From the NCBI GenBank assembly GCA_964453155.1, contig CAYVQU010000106.1, positions 1-17,412 on the forward strand: 17,412 nt of DNA, read 5' to 3'. The number at the start of each line of letters is the position of its first letter. Within the stretch, counting starts at the first letter, position 1. This stretch comes from CAYVQU01 sp964453155 (GTDB lineage Bacteria > Chloroflexota > Anaerolineae > Anaerolineales > UBA11858). The notes beneath the pieces are model-generated. The model had not been told where the DNA came from and did no database searches. It saw only the letters and a program-made list of their open reading frames with translations. A program made the position numbers and the translations under genes. Below are positions 8,401 to 14,179 of this stretch, piece by piece.

Positions 8401-8721
8401 ACGCCCGAGATGACTCCCGAAATTGCCGGACCAGCGGCCGCCGCCCGCGTTGCAGCCTGGATTGGCCGCACGGAGAGCCGGCCCCCAACCGCCGCGGTCG
8501 TTGATCCTGATCGCTGTCGGGCCTGCAAAACTTGCATCGACACCTGCGAATATTGTGCCCCCGAATTAATTGAAACCAACGGTCGCTATGCCTCCTGGAT
8601 CGACCCGGCCATTTGTGTCAGTTGTGGTACCTGTGCCGCTCATTGTCCTTCGGGTGCCATCACCGCCGGGTGCTCTACCGATGCTCAACTGGATGCAATG
8701 TTGGATGTTATTCTGGGCTGA
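5449..8721 (+). CDS. HdrA/GltD mosaic flavin-iron-sulfur oxidoreductase, copy 1
   Basis: A 1090-residue fusion, in order: (a) a degenerate HdrA-type Rossmann start (GGNVAS near residue 9) with a ferredoxin motif Cys97/100/103/107; (b) a full GltD-like module with Cys138/142 and Cys177/181/185/189, FAD motif GAGPSG (253-258), NAD(P) motif GGGNVA (382-387) and the GltD end near VFVSGDV; (c) a Cys-rich segment (Cys623/626/629/632/635/639); (d) the HdrA N-terminal domain IGVFVCQCG near 720, with ACSCC and REQCAWVHP; (e) a second degenerate Rossmann unit; (f) the HdrA C-terminal 2[4Fe-4S] domain, Cys1023/1026/1029/1033 and 1056/1059/1062/1066. It probably links NAD(P)H to the Hdr complex. LE (407-408) replaces the RR expected for NADPH, hinting at NADH. 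Residues 214-246 are a repeat-derived linker. The ATG has no clear Shine-Dalgarno. Function is inferred from domains. Confidence 0.85.
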   Translation: MSNGVLIIGGNVASLQAALDLADSGISVDLVTAAPFLSTDAPDHVQPHELSARILEVLRHPQITVRTNTDIQEIEPDPTGFRADLRQRPRYVSLDTCTACEDCITTCPVIVPDTDRTAIYLDGQPGCAAIDRPGKAPCSGTCPGGIHVQGYVALIAQKRYQEAIDLIREAIPFPSVCGRVCNHYCEANCTRGKVDAALNIMALKRFVADWEYANRGKGAGEQGGKRDDLQPTQLKIHNSPSTIHNSKRIAIIGAGPSGLTAARDLVRLGYPVTVFDALPVAGGMMRVGIPPHRLPTELLDWEIQQIIDEGVELKLNTWIDDIPGLLENGFEAVLIATGAHRAKKLSLRNSNHPDNWLSLDILRRTCLGEDIDLSGKKVIVLGGGNVALDTVRTVVRLGADEVRMACLETRGEMPGFEWEIGVAEDEGVEISPGRTFKEIVVEENRIMGVRCVEVDFRGFKGGRPDFDEIPGTEHILPADLVIWAIGQEPDFSFLPHDGSIDTRFPFGIRSNENMMTTLPGVFVSGDVHRGQTFFVIDAIGEGHKAARSMDRYLRGETDFQEAVPLQNVEFSPVESRHRYEQSQASGRLRVEIPSLPLADRVDNFHEVDLVLTEEAALTEASRCLLCGSCSECLACVAVCPTGAIDHDQPPIYHSLKIEAVINAEPDIVLSVSEAPSFYQLPPPDAIRGSAVAAQVLPRLNGADQGVAIGAAQVDSTEPARIGVFVCQCGTEPATGKISASIDTQSISAQAAVQPDVIHSQVLPFSCSPEAAQTIQTASAAHALDRVVLAACSCCYLDQVCYSCTYQRVRSKNNLGLFSPVGTQKFSLRGSKLPRFEFVNIREQCAWVHPDDPATSTIKATKLVTATIARARAAPGVLAGARGIEKSALILGNGLAAPHSLEVLSLLGINAHQVAEHPLRISRARGLYWVAGEGQSWEASTLILIPRDAAELQGQLAAFGRVRRHPQVHTTWGGLDTHRPGVFVITPEMTPEIAGPAAAARVAAWIGRTESRPPTAAVVDPDRCRACKTCIDTCEYCAPELIETNGRYASWIDPAICVSCGTCAAHCPSGAITAGCSTDAQLDAMLDVILG
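6088..6186 (+). repeat. Low-complexity repeat inserted in frame in mosaic copy 1
   Basis: Between the GltD iron-sulfur domain and its FAD domain the coding sequence turns into G/A-rich GGGGAGCA-type sequence (6091-6125) and then an ATTCAC/ACCATT tandem (6154-6184) read as KIHNSPSTIHNS. The composition is unlike the surrounding gene and resembles the short noncoding tandem repeats known from bacterial intergenic regions. The reading frame is kept. Confidence 0.65.
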
Positions 8722-8745
8722 AATATGTTTGATCGGAGAAAAAAC

Positions 8746-8814
8746 AACCGCGAATTTCGCTAATCTGCACAAATATTTATTAGTATTAGCGATAATTCGC
8801 GTGATTAGCGGTTT
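8746..8814. repeat. Palindromic AACCGCGAAT repeat between the two mosaic genes
   Basis: A left arm beginning AACCGCGAATTTCGCTAAT (from 8746) is matched by a right arm ending in ATTCGCGTGATTAGCGGTT (to 8813); the right arm contains one extra TAATCACGC-like unit. It fills more than half of the 133-bp gap. The GCGAAT/ATTCGC units recur in the repeat at 14041-14155, suggesting a related family. Confidence 0.7.
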
Positions 8815-8854
8815 GTACGTAGTTTATTCAAATGATTTTTTCGAGGCAAAGTAA

Positions 8855-11800
8855 GTGACTAAAGACGCGCTCATCATCGGAACAAATTCTGCCGCACTTC
8901 AGGCTGCCCTGGATTTAGCTGATTCCGGGGTTAAAGTAAACCTGGTGGAATCAGCGCCATTCATGTTCAAGAATGGCGCTCCCGCGGTTCCAGCTCACGT
9001 GCAAAATACTCGCTGGCTAGAAATCGCCCGGCACCCTAATGTCACCCTGTGGACCAACACCCGCCTCAACCGCTGTGAACAGCAAAATGGGGACTTTAAA
9101 GTTGAATTGCGGCAACAACCTCGCTTCGTCGATTTAAATCTGTGCACGGCCTGTGGGGCTTGCCTCGCAGTCTGTCCGGTAACTGTGCCCGGAACTGATC
9201 ACAAAGTCATTTATGTGGATGGCCAACCCGGCGTCATGGCGATTGATAAACTCGGGAAGCCGCCCTGTTCCAACACCTGTCCGGGCGGAATTCATGTCCA
9301 GGGGTATGTGGCTCTCATTGCTCAAGGCCGCTTCCAGGAAGCCATAGACCTGATCCGGGAGGCTATCCCGTTCCCCGGTATCTGCGGCCGGGTCTGCACC
9401 CATCCTTGCGAGATCAACTGCCGCCGCACCGAGATAGACGCGCCGGTGGCGGTGCGACTGCTCAAGCGATTTGTCTCTGACTGGGAGATCGAGCAGGGGA
9501 GAAAAGGTGGCGGGGAGGCGGGGAGCAAGAGAGCGCAAATAGTCGGTGCACGACCCCCTCAACTCACCACTCCCAACCTTAAACCCGTCGCCATCGTCGG
9601 CGCGGGACCCGGCGGCATGGCGGTCGCGGATCGCCTGGCGCGTAAAGGTTATTCGATTACCGTTTTCGAAAAGTTGCCCGTCATCGGGGGGATGATGGCG
9701 ATCGGGATACCCGGTTATCGTCTGCCCCGCGAGATCATCGCGCGGGAGTATCAGCATATCCAGGATTTGGGGGTTGAGATCAAGTTAAATACGGCCATTG
9801 GCCCAGACGGAGATCATACCCTGGATGATCTGTTCGAACTGGGTTATGGGGCGGTTTGTCTGGCAGTTGGGGCGCATAAAAGTCTGAGTTTGGGCATTCC
9901 AGGAGAGAATTTCCCCGGCGTTGTCCACAGCATCGAGGTGCTCAAGACCATCAGCTTGATCCATCAGCAAAATGACCTGCAGTATGAAGTCAATTTACTG
10001 GATGTGCTGCGGAAGGGCACGAAAACTCGAATTGCGGTCCTGGGGGGTGGCAATACGGCCATCGATGTGGCCCGATCGATAAAGCGCTACAACGTTCAGG
10101 ATGTGAATATTTTTTACCGGCGGACGCGAGCCGAGATGCCCGCGTTGGATGTGGAGATCGAAGATGCTGAAAAGGAAGGTATCGGTCTCGAATTTTTAGT
10201 CTCTCCGGTAAGGATTTTAGGAGACGAGACCACCGGTGTTACCGGATTGGAATGTATCCGAATGAAACTGGGCGAACCTGATGCCAGCGGGCGTCGGCGT
10301 CCCGTCCCCATTGCCGATAGTGAATTCGTCGTTGATCTCGATTTGGTGGTCCTGGCGATTGGTCAGGCTCCCAATCTGGATTTTTTAGACGCCGATCATG
10401 GTATCGCGATTACGCGCGGGCAGTGCATCAATGTTGCCGAGGCTGATTTCATGACCAGTCGTGAAGGCGTGTTCGCGGTTGGCGATGCGGTGACCCGCGA
10501 CAAAATGGTCGTTATCGAAGCGATTGGGATGGGCAAGAAAGCGGCCGTTGCCATTGATGCCTATTTGCAGGGCCAGCAACAGGGTCAAGGGCCGGATGAA
10601 ATTGTGGTCGATGCCCGCGAAATCCCCATCGCCCGCCGGGATATGACTCCCGCGGAGTTGGCAGCCAAACCACGGGTCGCGGTGCCCACCATCTCCCTGG
10701 AGAAACGGGTCACCAGCTATTCCGAAGTGGAGTTGGGCTATTCGGCCGAGCAAGCCATTGCCGAAGCCCAACGTTGTCTGGCTTGTGGGCCGTGTAGTGA
10801 GTGTCAGGCCTGTGTCCAGGTCTGTAAACCAGCGGCCATTGACCACGATCAACCGGAAAATTATGCCAATCTGACCGTGGGGGCAATCGTCGCTGCAAAT
10901 GGAACCGAACAAAAATTTAGCCAGGCTGGAATCTTCCGAATAGCTTCGAACGAAGCTGTGTGGGGGTCGGCAATTGCGAATCAAGTCTATATCCAGCTAA
11001 ATGGCGTGGAAAACTTGGAACGAGAGCAAAATCTAACGCGCACGGTCGACATCCGCGCGGAAAAGAATCAACCAGGTTGGGTTGAATGGCCCGACCGGTT
11101 GGGTGTTTTTATCTGTCAATGCGGACCTGACGACGGCTCTGGTGGGCTGGGTGAAATTTCGCGCGTAATCGATACGGAATTGATTCGGGATCACACGGCC
11201 ACCTGGCCCGGTGTGATCCACACCCAAACCCTGCCGATTTCTTGTTCTCCGGAAGGGGCCGCGGCGATTGAAACTGCGTTACATGACCACAAACTGAATC
11301 GCATCGTTTTGGCGGCCTGTTCCTGTTGTTCGATTGATCAGATTTGTTACAGTTGCACTTTTCAGCGAGTGCGGTGCAAAGATAACCTGAGATTGTTTAC
11401 GCATCCTGAGTGCTCCAGTGCATTGGGCACCATCGATCGGGCGACCAAATTCGTCCTGGTCAATATTCGGGAACAGTGTGCCTGGGTTCATGCCGGCGAT
11501 ACGAGCGCTGCAACCGATAAAGCCACTGCCTTAATTGCTGGTTCAGTTGCCCGGGCGATGGCTACTCCCACGAAGCTGAACGGGATGCAGTTCGTTCAGC
11601 GATCGGTACTTATTTTTGGAAATGGTCCGGCTGTGAAGAATTGCATTGCTGACCTGCAAGCCCGCGGTATCCGTGTTAGTCAGATGGATGGGACGCCGGA
11701 GATTGTTCAGCATAAAGGCGGCCAATACCTCGTTTCAAAAAATGGGACTTCCTGGCAGGCAGCGGCTGTGGTGTTGGTGCCAAAGAATCGGTTGGAAAAA

Positions 11801-12223
11801 GAAGCCGCGTTCAAGGCCATTGATCATAATGAATTTCGTGGCAATGGAACTGGATCCCAAAGCGGATTGGAAACCTACTGGCCAGGTGTCTACTGCGTTG
11901 ACCCTGAGTTGGATGTGACCATTGCCGGGGCCGCGACCGCTTCCCAAGTGGCGGCCTGGCTCAACCAGATCGAGCACCACCGTTCAATTACTTCAGTTGT
12001 GAATGCTGCTCGCTGCCGGGCTTGTGGCACCTGTATCGAGATTTGTGAATTCGGCGCTCCTGAACTCATCCGCCAAGCTGGGCAGCGCAATTCCTGGATT
12101 GATCCGACGATCTGCACGGGCTGTGGCACCTGCGTGGCCCACTGTCCCTCGGGTGCAATCACTGCCGGGTATTCCACCGATGCCCAAATGGAAGCCATGC
12201 TCAGCGCGATTTTGGCGCGGTGA
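8855..12223 (+). CDS. HdrA/GltD mosaic flavin-iron-sulfur oxidoreductase, copy 2
   Basis: A 1122-residue paralogue of the preceding protein with the same domain order. The HdrA-like start has GTNSAA and Cys97/100/103/107; the GltD module has Cys138/142 and Cys177/181/185/189, FAD motif GAGPGG (249-254), NAD(P) motif GGGNTA (397-402) and YRRTRAEMPA (421-430), the arginine pair usual in NADPH-using GltD. The Cys-rich segment is Cys641/644/647/650/653/657, ending CK rather than CP. The HdrA N-domain LGVFICQCG is near 749; the C-terminal clusters are Cys1054/1057/1060/1064 and 1087/1090/1093/1097. Start is GTG at 8855 (GTGACTAAAGAC), with a GAGG about 8 bases upstream; it aligns with the start of copy 1. 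The two copies presumably arose by tandem duplication and have diverged, possibly in nucleotide choice. A linker at 213-244 is G-rich and variable. Confidence 0.85.
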   Translation: MTKDALIIGTNSAALQAALDLADSGVKVNLVESAPFMFKNGAPAVPAHVQNTRWLEIARHPNVTLWTNTRLNRCEQQNGDFKVELRQQPRFVDLNLCTACGACLAVCPVTVPGTDHKVIYVDGQPGVMAIDKLGKPPCSNTCPGGIHVQGYVALIAQGRFQEAIDLIREAIPFPGICGRVCTHPCEINCRRTEIDAPVAVRLLKRFVSDWEIEQGRKGGGEAGSKRAQIVGARPPQLTTPNLKPVAIVGAGPGGMAVADRLARKGYSITVFEKLPVIGGMMAIGIPGYRLPREIIAREYQHIQDLGVEIKLNTAIGPDGDHTLDDLFELGYGAVCLAVGAHKSLSLGIPGENFPGVVHSIEVLKTISLIHQQNDLQYEVNLLDVLRKGTKTRIAVLGGGNTAIDVARSIKRYNVQDVNIFYRRTRAEMPALDVEIEDAEKEGIGLEFLVSPVRILGDETTGVTGLECIRMKLGEPDASGRRRPVPIADSEFVVDLDLVVLAIGQAPNLDFLDADHGIAITRGQCINVAEADFMTSREGVFAVGDAVTRDKMVVIEAIGMGKKAAVAIDAYLQGQQQGQGPDEIVVDAREIPIARRDMTPAELAAKPRVAVPTISLEKRVTSYSEVELGYSAEQAIAEAQRCLACGPCSECQACVQVCKPAAIDHDQPENYANLTVGAIVAANGTEQKFSQAGIFRIASNEAVWGSAIANQVYIQLNGVENLEREQNLTRTVDIRAEKNQPGWVEWPDRLGVFICQCGPDDGSGGLGEISRVIDTELIRDHTATWPGVIHTQTLPISCSPEGAAAIETALHDHKLNRIVLAACSCCSIDQICYSCTFQRVRCKDNLRLFTHPECSSALGTIDRATKFVLVNIREQCAWVHAGDTSAATDKATALIAGSVARAMATPTKLNGMQFVQRSVLIFGNGPAVKNCIADLQARGIRVSQMDGTPEIVQHKGGQYLVSKNGTSWQAAAVVLVPKNRLEKEAAFKAIDHNEFRGNGTGSQSGLETYWPGVYCVDPELDVTIAGAATASQVAAWLNQIEHHRSITSVVNAARCRACGTCIEICEFGAPELIRQAGQRNSWIDPTICTGCGTCVAHCPSGAITAGYSTDAQMEAMLSAILAR
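9491..9586 (+). repeat. Low-complexity in-frame linker in mosaic copy 2
   Basis: At the same inter-domain position as in copy 1 (residue 213 onward) the gene holds G-rich sequence (GAGCAGGGGAG, shared exactly with 6101-6111 of copy 1), followed by a C/A-rich stretch read as PPQLTTPNLKP. The rest of the two linkers is not alignable, so the site appears to tolerate repeat growth. Confidence 0.5.
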
Positions 12224-12248
12224 GTTTTGAGAATCGAAATGAGAAATA

Positions 12249-12309
12249 ACCACGAAGAATACAAAGAATCACAAAAGATAACTTTGTGTTACTTAGTGTC
12301 CTTTGTGGT
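12249..12309. repeat. Palindromic ACCAC repeat before the mvhD-like gene (family copy 1)
   Basis: The outer arms ACCACGAAGAATACAAAG and CTTAGTGTCCTTTGTGGT are inverted copies; over 27 bases per arm about 21 match, around a 6-7 nt centre. The same family appears at 12766-12844, so the small gene between is bracketed by two copies. The right end lies 12 bases before the likely ATG and includes the GGTGG that may serve as ribosome binding site. Confidence 0.75.
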
Positions 12310-12321
12310 GGAATTTATGAT

Positions 12322-12747
12322 ATGAAAATGGTTACTCCAGACATTGTCGAGTCCCAAGAAAGAAAATCAAATCCATTTCCTAAAGTGGTCGTGTTCACCT
12401 GCAATTGGAATGCGTACAGCGGCCTGGAAACCGCGGGGGTGGAACGCCGATCGTATTCGTCCGCGGTGCATCCCCTCAAGGTGATGTGTTTGGGACAGTT
12501 AAGCTCCGGTATTATTCTCAAGGCGTTTGAGAAGGGGGCGGATGGGGTTTTATTGTTGGGCTGTCCGCCAGGAGAATGTCATTTTGAATTTGGAAACCGC
12601 CGGGCGGAAGAAATTTTCGAAGAGGTCAAAGGTTTGGCTGCTTTGTTAGGGTATCGCGATGAACAACTCCAACTCGATTGGATTCCGGCTGGTGAGGGTG
12701 AAACCTTTGTGAAAGTGGTTCAAAACTTTGTGAATGGTTTGGGATGA
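12322..12747 (+). CDS. mvhD: MvhD/FlpD-like [2Fe-2S] electron-relay protein
   Basis: This 141-residue protein matches the MvhD delta-subunit family that passes electrons to HdrA in Hdr complexes. Cys27 (FTCNWN), Cys56 (VMCLGQ), Cys81 (LLGC) and Cys86 (GECHFEFGNRR) are the recognisable cysteines. Family members normally read CNWC; here the second Cys is Asn30, so cluster ligation may differ. The C-terminal part (LDWIPAGEGETFVKVV) matches the family end. I choose ATG 12322 rather than the in-frame GTG at 12286, because the latter lies inside the palindromic repeat and would add a 12-residue repeat-derived leader. A second MvhD domain is fused to HdrA downstream, so the locus encodes two. It could serve the mosaic proteins while the fused one serves HdrA; that is inference. 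Confidence 0.82.
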   Translation: MKMVTPDIVESQERKSNPFPKVVVFTCNWNAYSGLETAGVERRSYSSAVHPLKVMCLGQLSSGIILKAFEKGADGVLLLGCPPGECHFEFGNRRAEEIFEEVKGLAALLGYRDEQLQLDWIPAGEGETFVKVVQNFVNGLG

Positions 12748-12765
12748 GATCTGCAAATAGGAAGA

Positions 12766-12844
12766 TTCACCACAAAGGCCCGAAGACACGAAGAATCACT
12801 AAGATTTTTTGTGTTCCTTTGAGCCTTTGTGTCTTTGGGGTGAA
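12766..12844. repeat. Palindromic ACCAC repeat after the mvhD-like gene (family copy 2)
   Basis: The left arm TTCACCACAAAGGCCCGAAG is mirrored by CCTTTGTGTCTTTGGGGTGAA at the right end, with mismatches, around a T-rich centre. It shares the AAGAATCAC core and the CACAAAG unit with the copy at 12249-12309. It lies in the gap between the mvhD-like gene and the HdrCB gene and has a weak T-run, so partial termination is possible. Confidence 0.75.
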
Positions 12845-12867
12845 AATTTGTATTGCGAGGCCTATTT

Positions 12868-14052
12868 ATGGATGAGATGCGGGCAATTATCGACCAAAAC
12901 CGGGCCTGGTATTGTCTGGATTGTGGCAAATGCGGGGCAGTATGTCCCATCAGTCGGTGGGAAACCCGCGAATTTACCAGTCCCCGACTACTGATCGAAA
13001 AAGCCATCCAGGGACGGACCGAGGAGTTGATGGATGACCCGCTCTTCTGGTCGTGCTTGATCTGCCAGCGCTGCACCGAACTGTGTCCGTCTGATGTGGA
13101 TTTCACCGCATTCCTCAGGGACGCCCGCAGCCTGGCCCGCAGCTTCGACCGGTTTGGCGATTGCACCCATAGTGAGATGATCCAAACCTGGGGTCGGATG
13201 ATGTCGAACCCAGATCAACGTCAACAGCGGCTCTCCTGGTTGACAGCTGATTTGAAGACCTCTCCTGATTCCGATACGGTTTATTTCGTGGGCTGCATGC
13301 CCTATTACGACCCGCTCTTCAAAAAAATGGGTGTGGAAGGGGTGCGCGTCGCCCAGGCTGCGGTCAAAATTCTGAACCATTTCGGCATCGAACCCCAGGT
13401 CTTAGCCGACGAACGCTGCTGCGGCCACGATCAACTGTGGGAAGGTGATCAAGAAACTTTCCAAGCCTTGGCAACCTTAAATATTGAAAAACTCAAAGAA
13501 TCGGGTACCAACCGCATCATCACCACCTGCCCTGAATGCGCCCGCACCCTTAAAATCGACTATCCAGAATTCGTGGGCGATCATGGCCTAGAGATTCTCC
13601 ATCTAACCGAATTCATCACCAATCAAGAGATTCCACTCTCCACTTCCCATCGCGAAGCAAAGCGAAGCATCCCCAAAGGGGGTCACCCACTTCCCACGAT
13701 CACTTATCACGATGCCTGTAATCTCGGTCGTCATCTCGGTATTTACGATGCGCCTCGAAAAATTGTAGATGAGATCGGGCTCGATCTTGTCGAAATGAGC
13801 CGTACCCGCAACGCAGCCATTTGTTGCGGTACCAGTTGCTGGCGCGCCTGTGGCCAGACCAGCAAAAGCATCCAAGTCGAACGCTTGAAGGAAGCCAAAT
13901 CAACCGGGGCCGAGACTTTGGTTACGACCTGCATCAAGTGCCAGATCCACTTCAAATGCGCCCAAAACGATCCCATCTTGGGTGATGAGATCGATATTGA
14001 GATTAGAGATTTAACAACCTTGATTGCGGAGAACTTGATGGAACACGGATAA
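12868..14052 (+). CDS. Heterodisulfide reductase HdrC-HdrB fusion (HdrD-like)
   Basis: A 394-residue soluble fusion. Residues 1-125 are HdrC: two [4Fe-4S] motifs, Cys16/19/22/26 and Cys63/66/69/73. Residues 136-394 are HdrB with two CCG domains: Cys143, Cys184-185 and Cys221/224 in the first; Cys284, Cys319-320 and Cys355/358 in the second, the pattern that binds noncubane iron-sulfur clusters at the disulfide-reducing site of Hdr. The acceptor in a bacterium is unlikely to be CoM-S-S-CoB and is unknown. No transmembrane segment is seen, unlike HdrE partners. I use ATG 12868 (GAGG 7 bases upstream) rather than TTG 12853. Residues about 256-275, between the CCG domains, look repeat-derived, and the last codons (EHG-stop) belong to the following repeat. 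Confidence 0.9.
   Translation: MDEMRAIIDQNRAWYCLDCGKCGAVCPISRWETREFTSPRLLIEKAIQGRTEELMDDPLFWSCLICQRCTELCPSDVDFTAFLRDARSLARSFDRFGDCTHSEMIQTWGRMMSNPDQRQQRLSWLTADLKTSPDSDTVYFVGCMPYYDPLFKKMGVEGVRVAQAAVKILNHFGIEPQVLADERCCGHDQLWEGDQETFQALATLNIEKLKESGTNRIITTCPECARTLKIDYPEFVGDHGLEILHLTEFITNQEIPLSTSHREAKRSIPKGGHPLPTITYHDACNLGRHLGIYDAPRKIVDEIGLDLVEMSRTRNAAICCGTSCWRACGQTSKSIQVERLKEAKSTGAETLVTTCIKCQIHFKCAQNDPILGDEIDIEIRDLTTLIAENLMEHG
13640..13696 (+). repeat. Repeat-like in-frame insertion between the HdrB CCG domains
   Basis: Two copies of CCACTTCCCA (13640-13649 and 13687-13696), 47 bp apart, bracket a segment with GCGAAGCAAAGCGAAGCATC and a CCCCAAAGGGG mini-hairpin. It encodes about 18 residues with no counterpart I know in HdrB. 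The AAGCAAAGCG core also occurs in the intergenic repeat at 14112-14123. Confidence 0.55.
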
Positions 14053-14155
14053 CGTGGATTTTGCGAATTGACGCGGTTTTTTTTACCTGGTTTAAATCTG
14101 TGAGAATTCGCGTAAGCAAAGCGTATCCGCCTAAGCGTAGCGGCATCCGCGTTCA
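14041..14155. repeat. Composite palindromic GAACNCGGAT repeat between hdrCB and hdrA
   Basis: GAACACGGAT...GGAT...GCGAATT on the left is inverted on the right as GAATTCGC...ATCC...ATCCGCGTTC (14104-14154). The right arm has an added segment with AAGCAAAGCG and a CCGC...GCGG mini-stem (14127-14142). A T8 run lies in the middle (14077-14084). The left end includes the last codons and stop of the HdrCB gene. Confidence 0.7.
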
Positions 14156-14167
14156 AAATATCCTCAC

Positions 14168-14174
14168 AAGGAGG
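14168..14174 (+). promoter_or_regulatory. Ribosome binding site fixing the TTG start of hdrA
   Basis: AAGGAGG, a near-perfect Shine-Dalgarno sequence, ends 5 bases before TTG 14180. No ATG is available near this position in the frame, and the HdrA N-terminal motif RIGVFVCDCG begins 6 residues later, so the TTG is the start. Confidence 0.8.
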
Positions 14175-14179
14175 AAAAA

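Noticed and set aside
8570..8854. Plus-strand ORF bridging the two mosaic genes
   Set aside because: It overlaps the end of copy 1 in another frame and continues through the palindromic repeat; the hydrophobic tail (LLVLAIIRVISGLYVVY) is repeat-encoded by chance.
12286..12321. GTG 12286 as the mvhD-like start
   Set aside because: It lies in the palindromic repeat and would add residues not seen in the family; ATG 12322 fits better.
12249..12844. CRISPR array
   Set aside because: Only two copies, imperfect, palindromic and separated by a gene; no regular spacers.
12868..14052. GlpC/LutA/lactate-type CCG protein instead of HdrCB
   Set aside because: The two-Fe-S plus two-CCG layout is shared with these families, but the adjacent HdrA, MvhD and mosaic genes favour the Hdr assignment.
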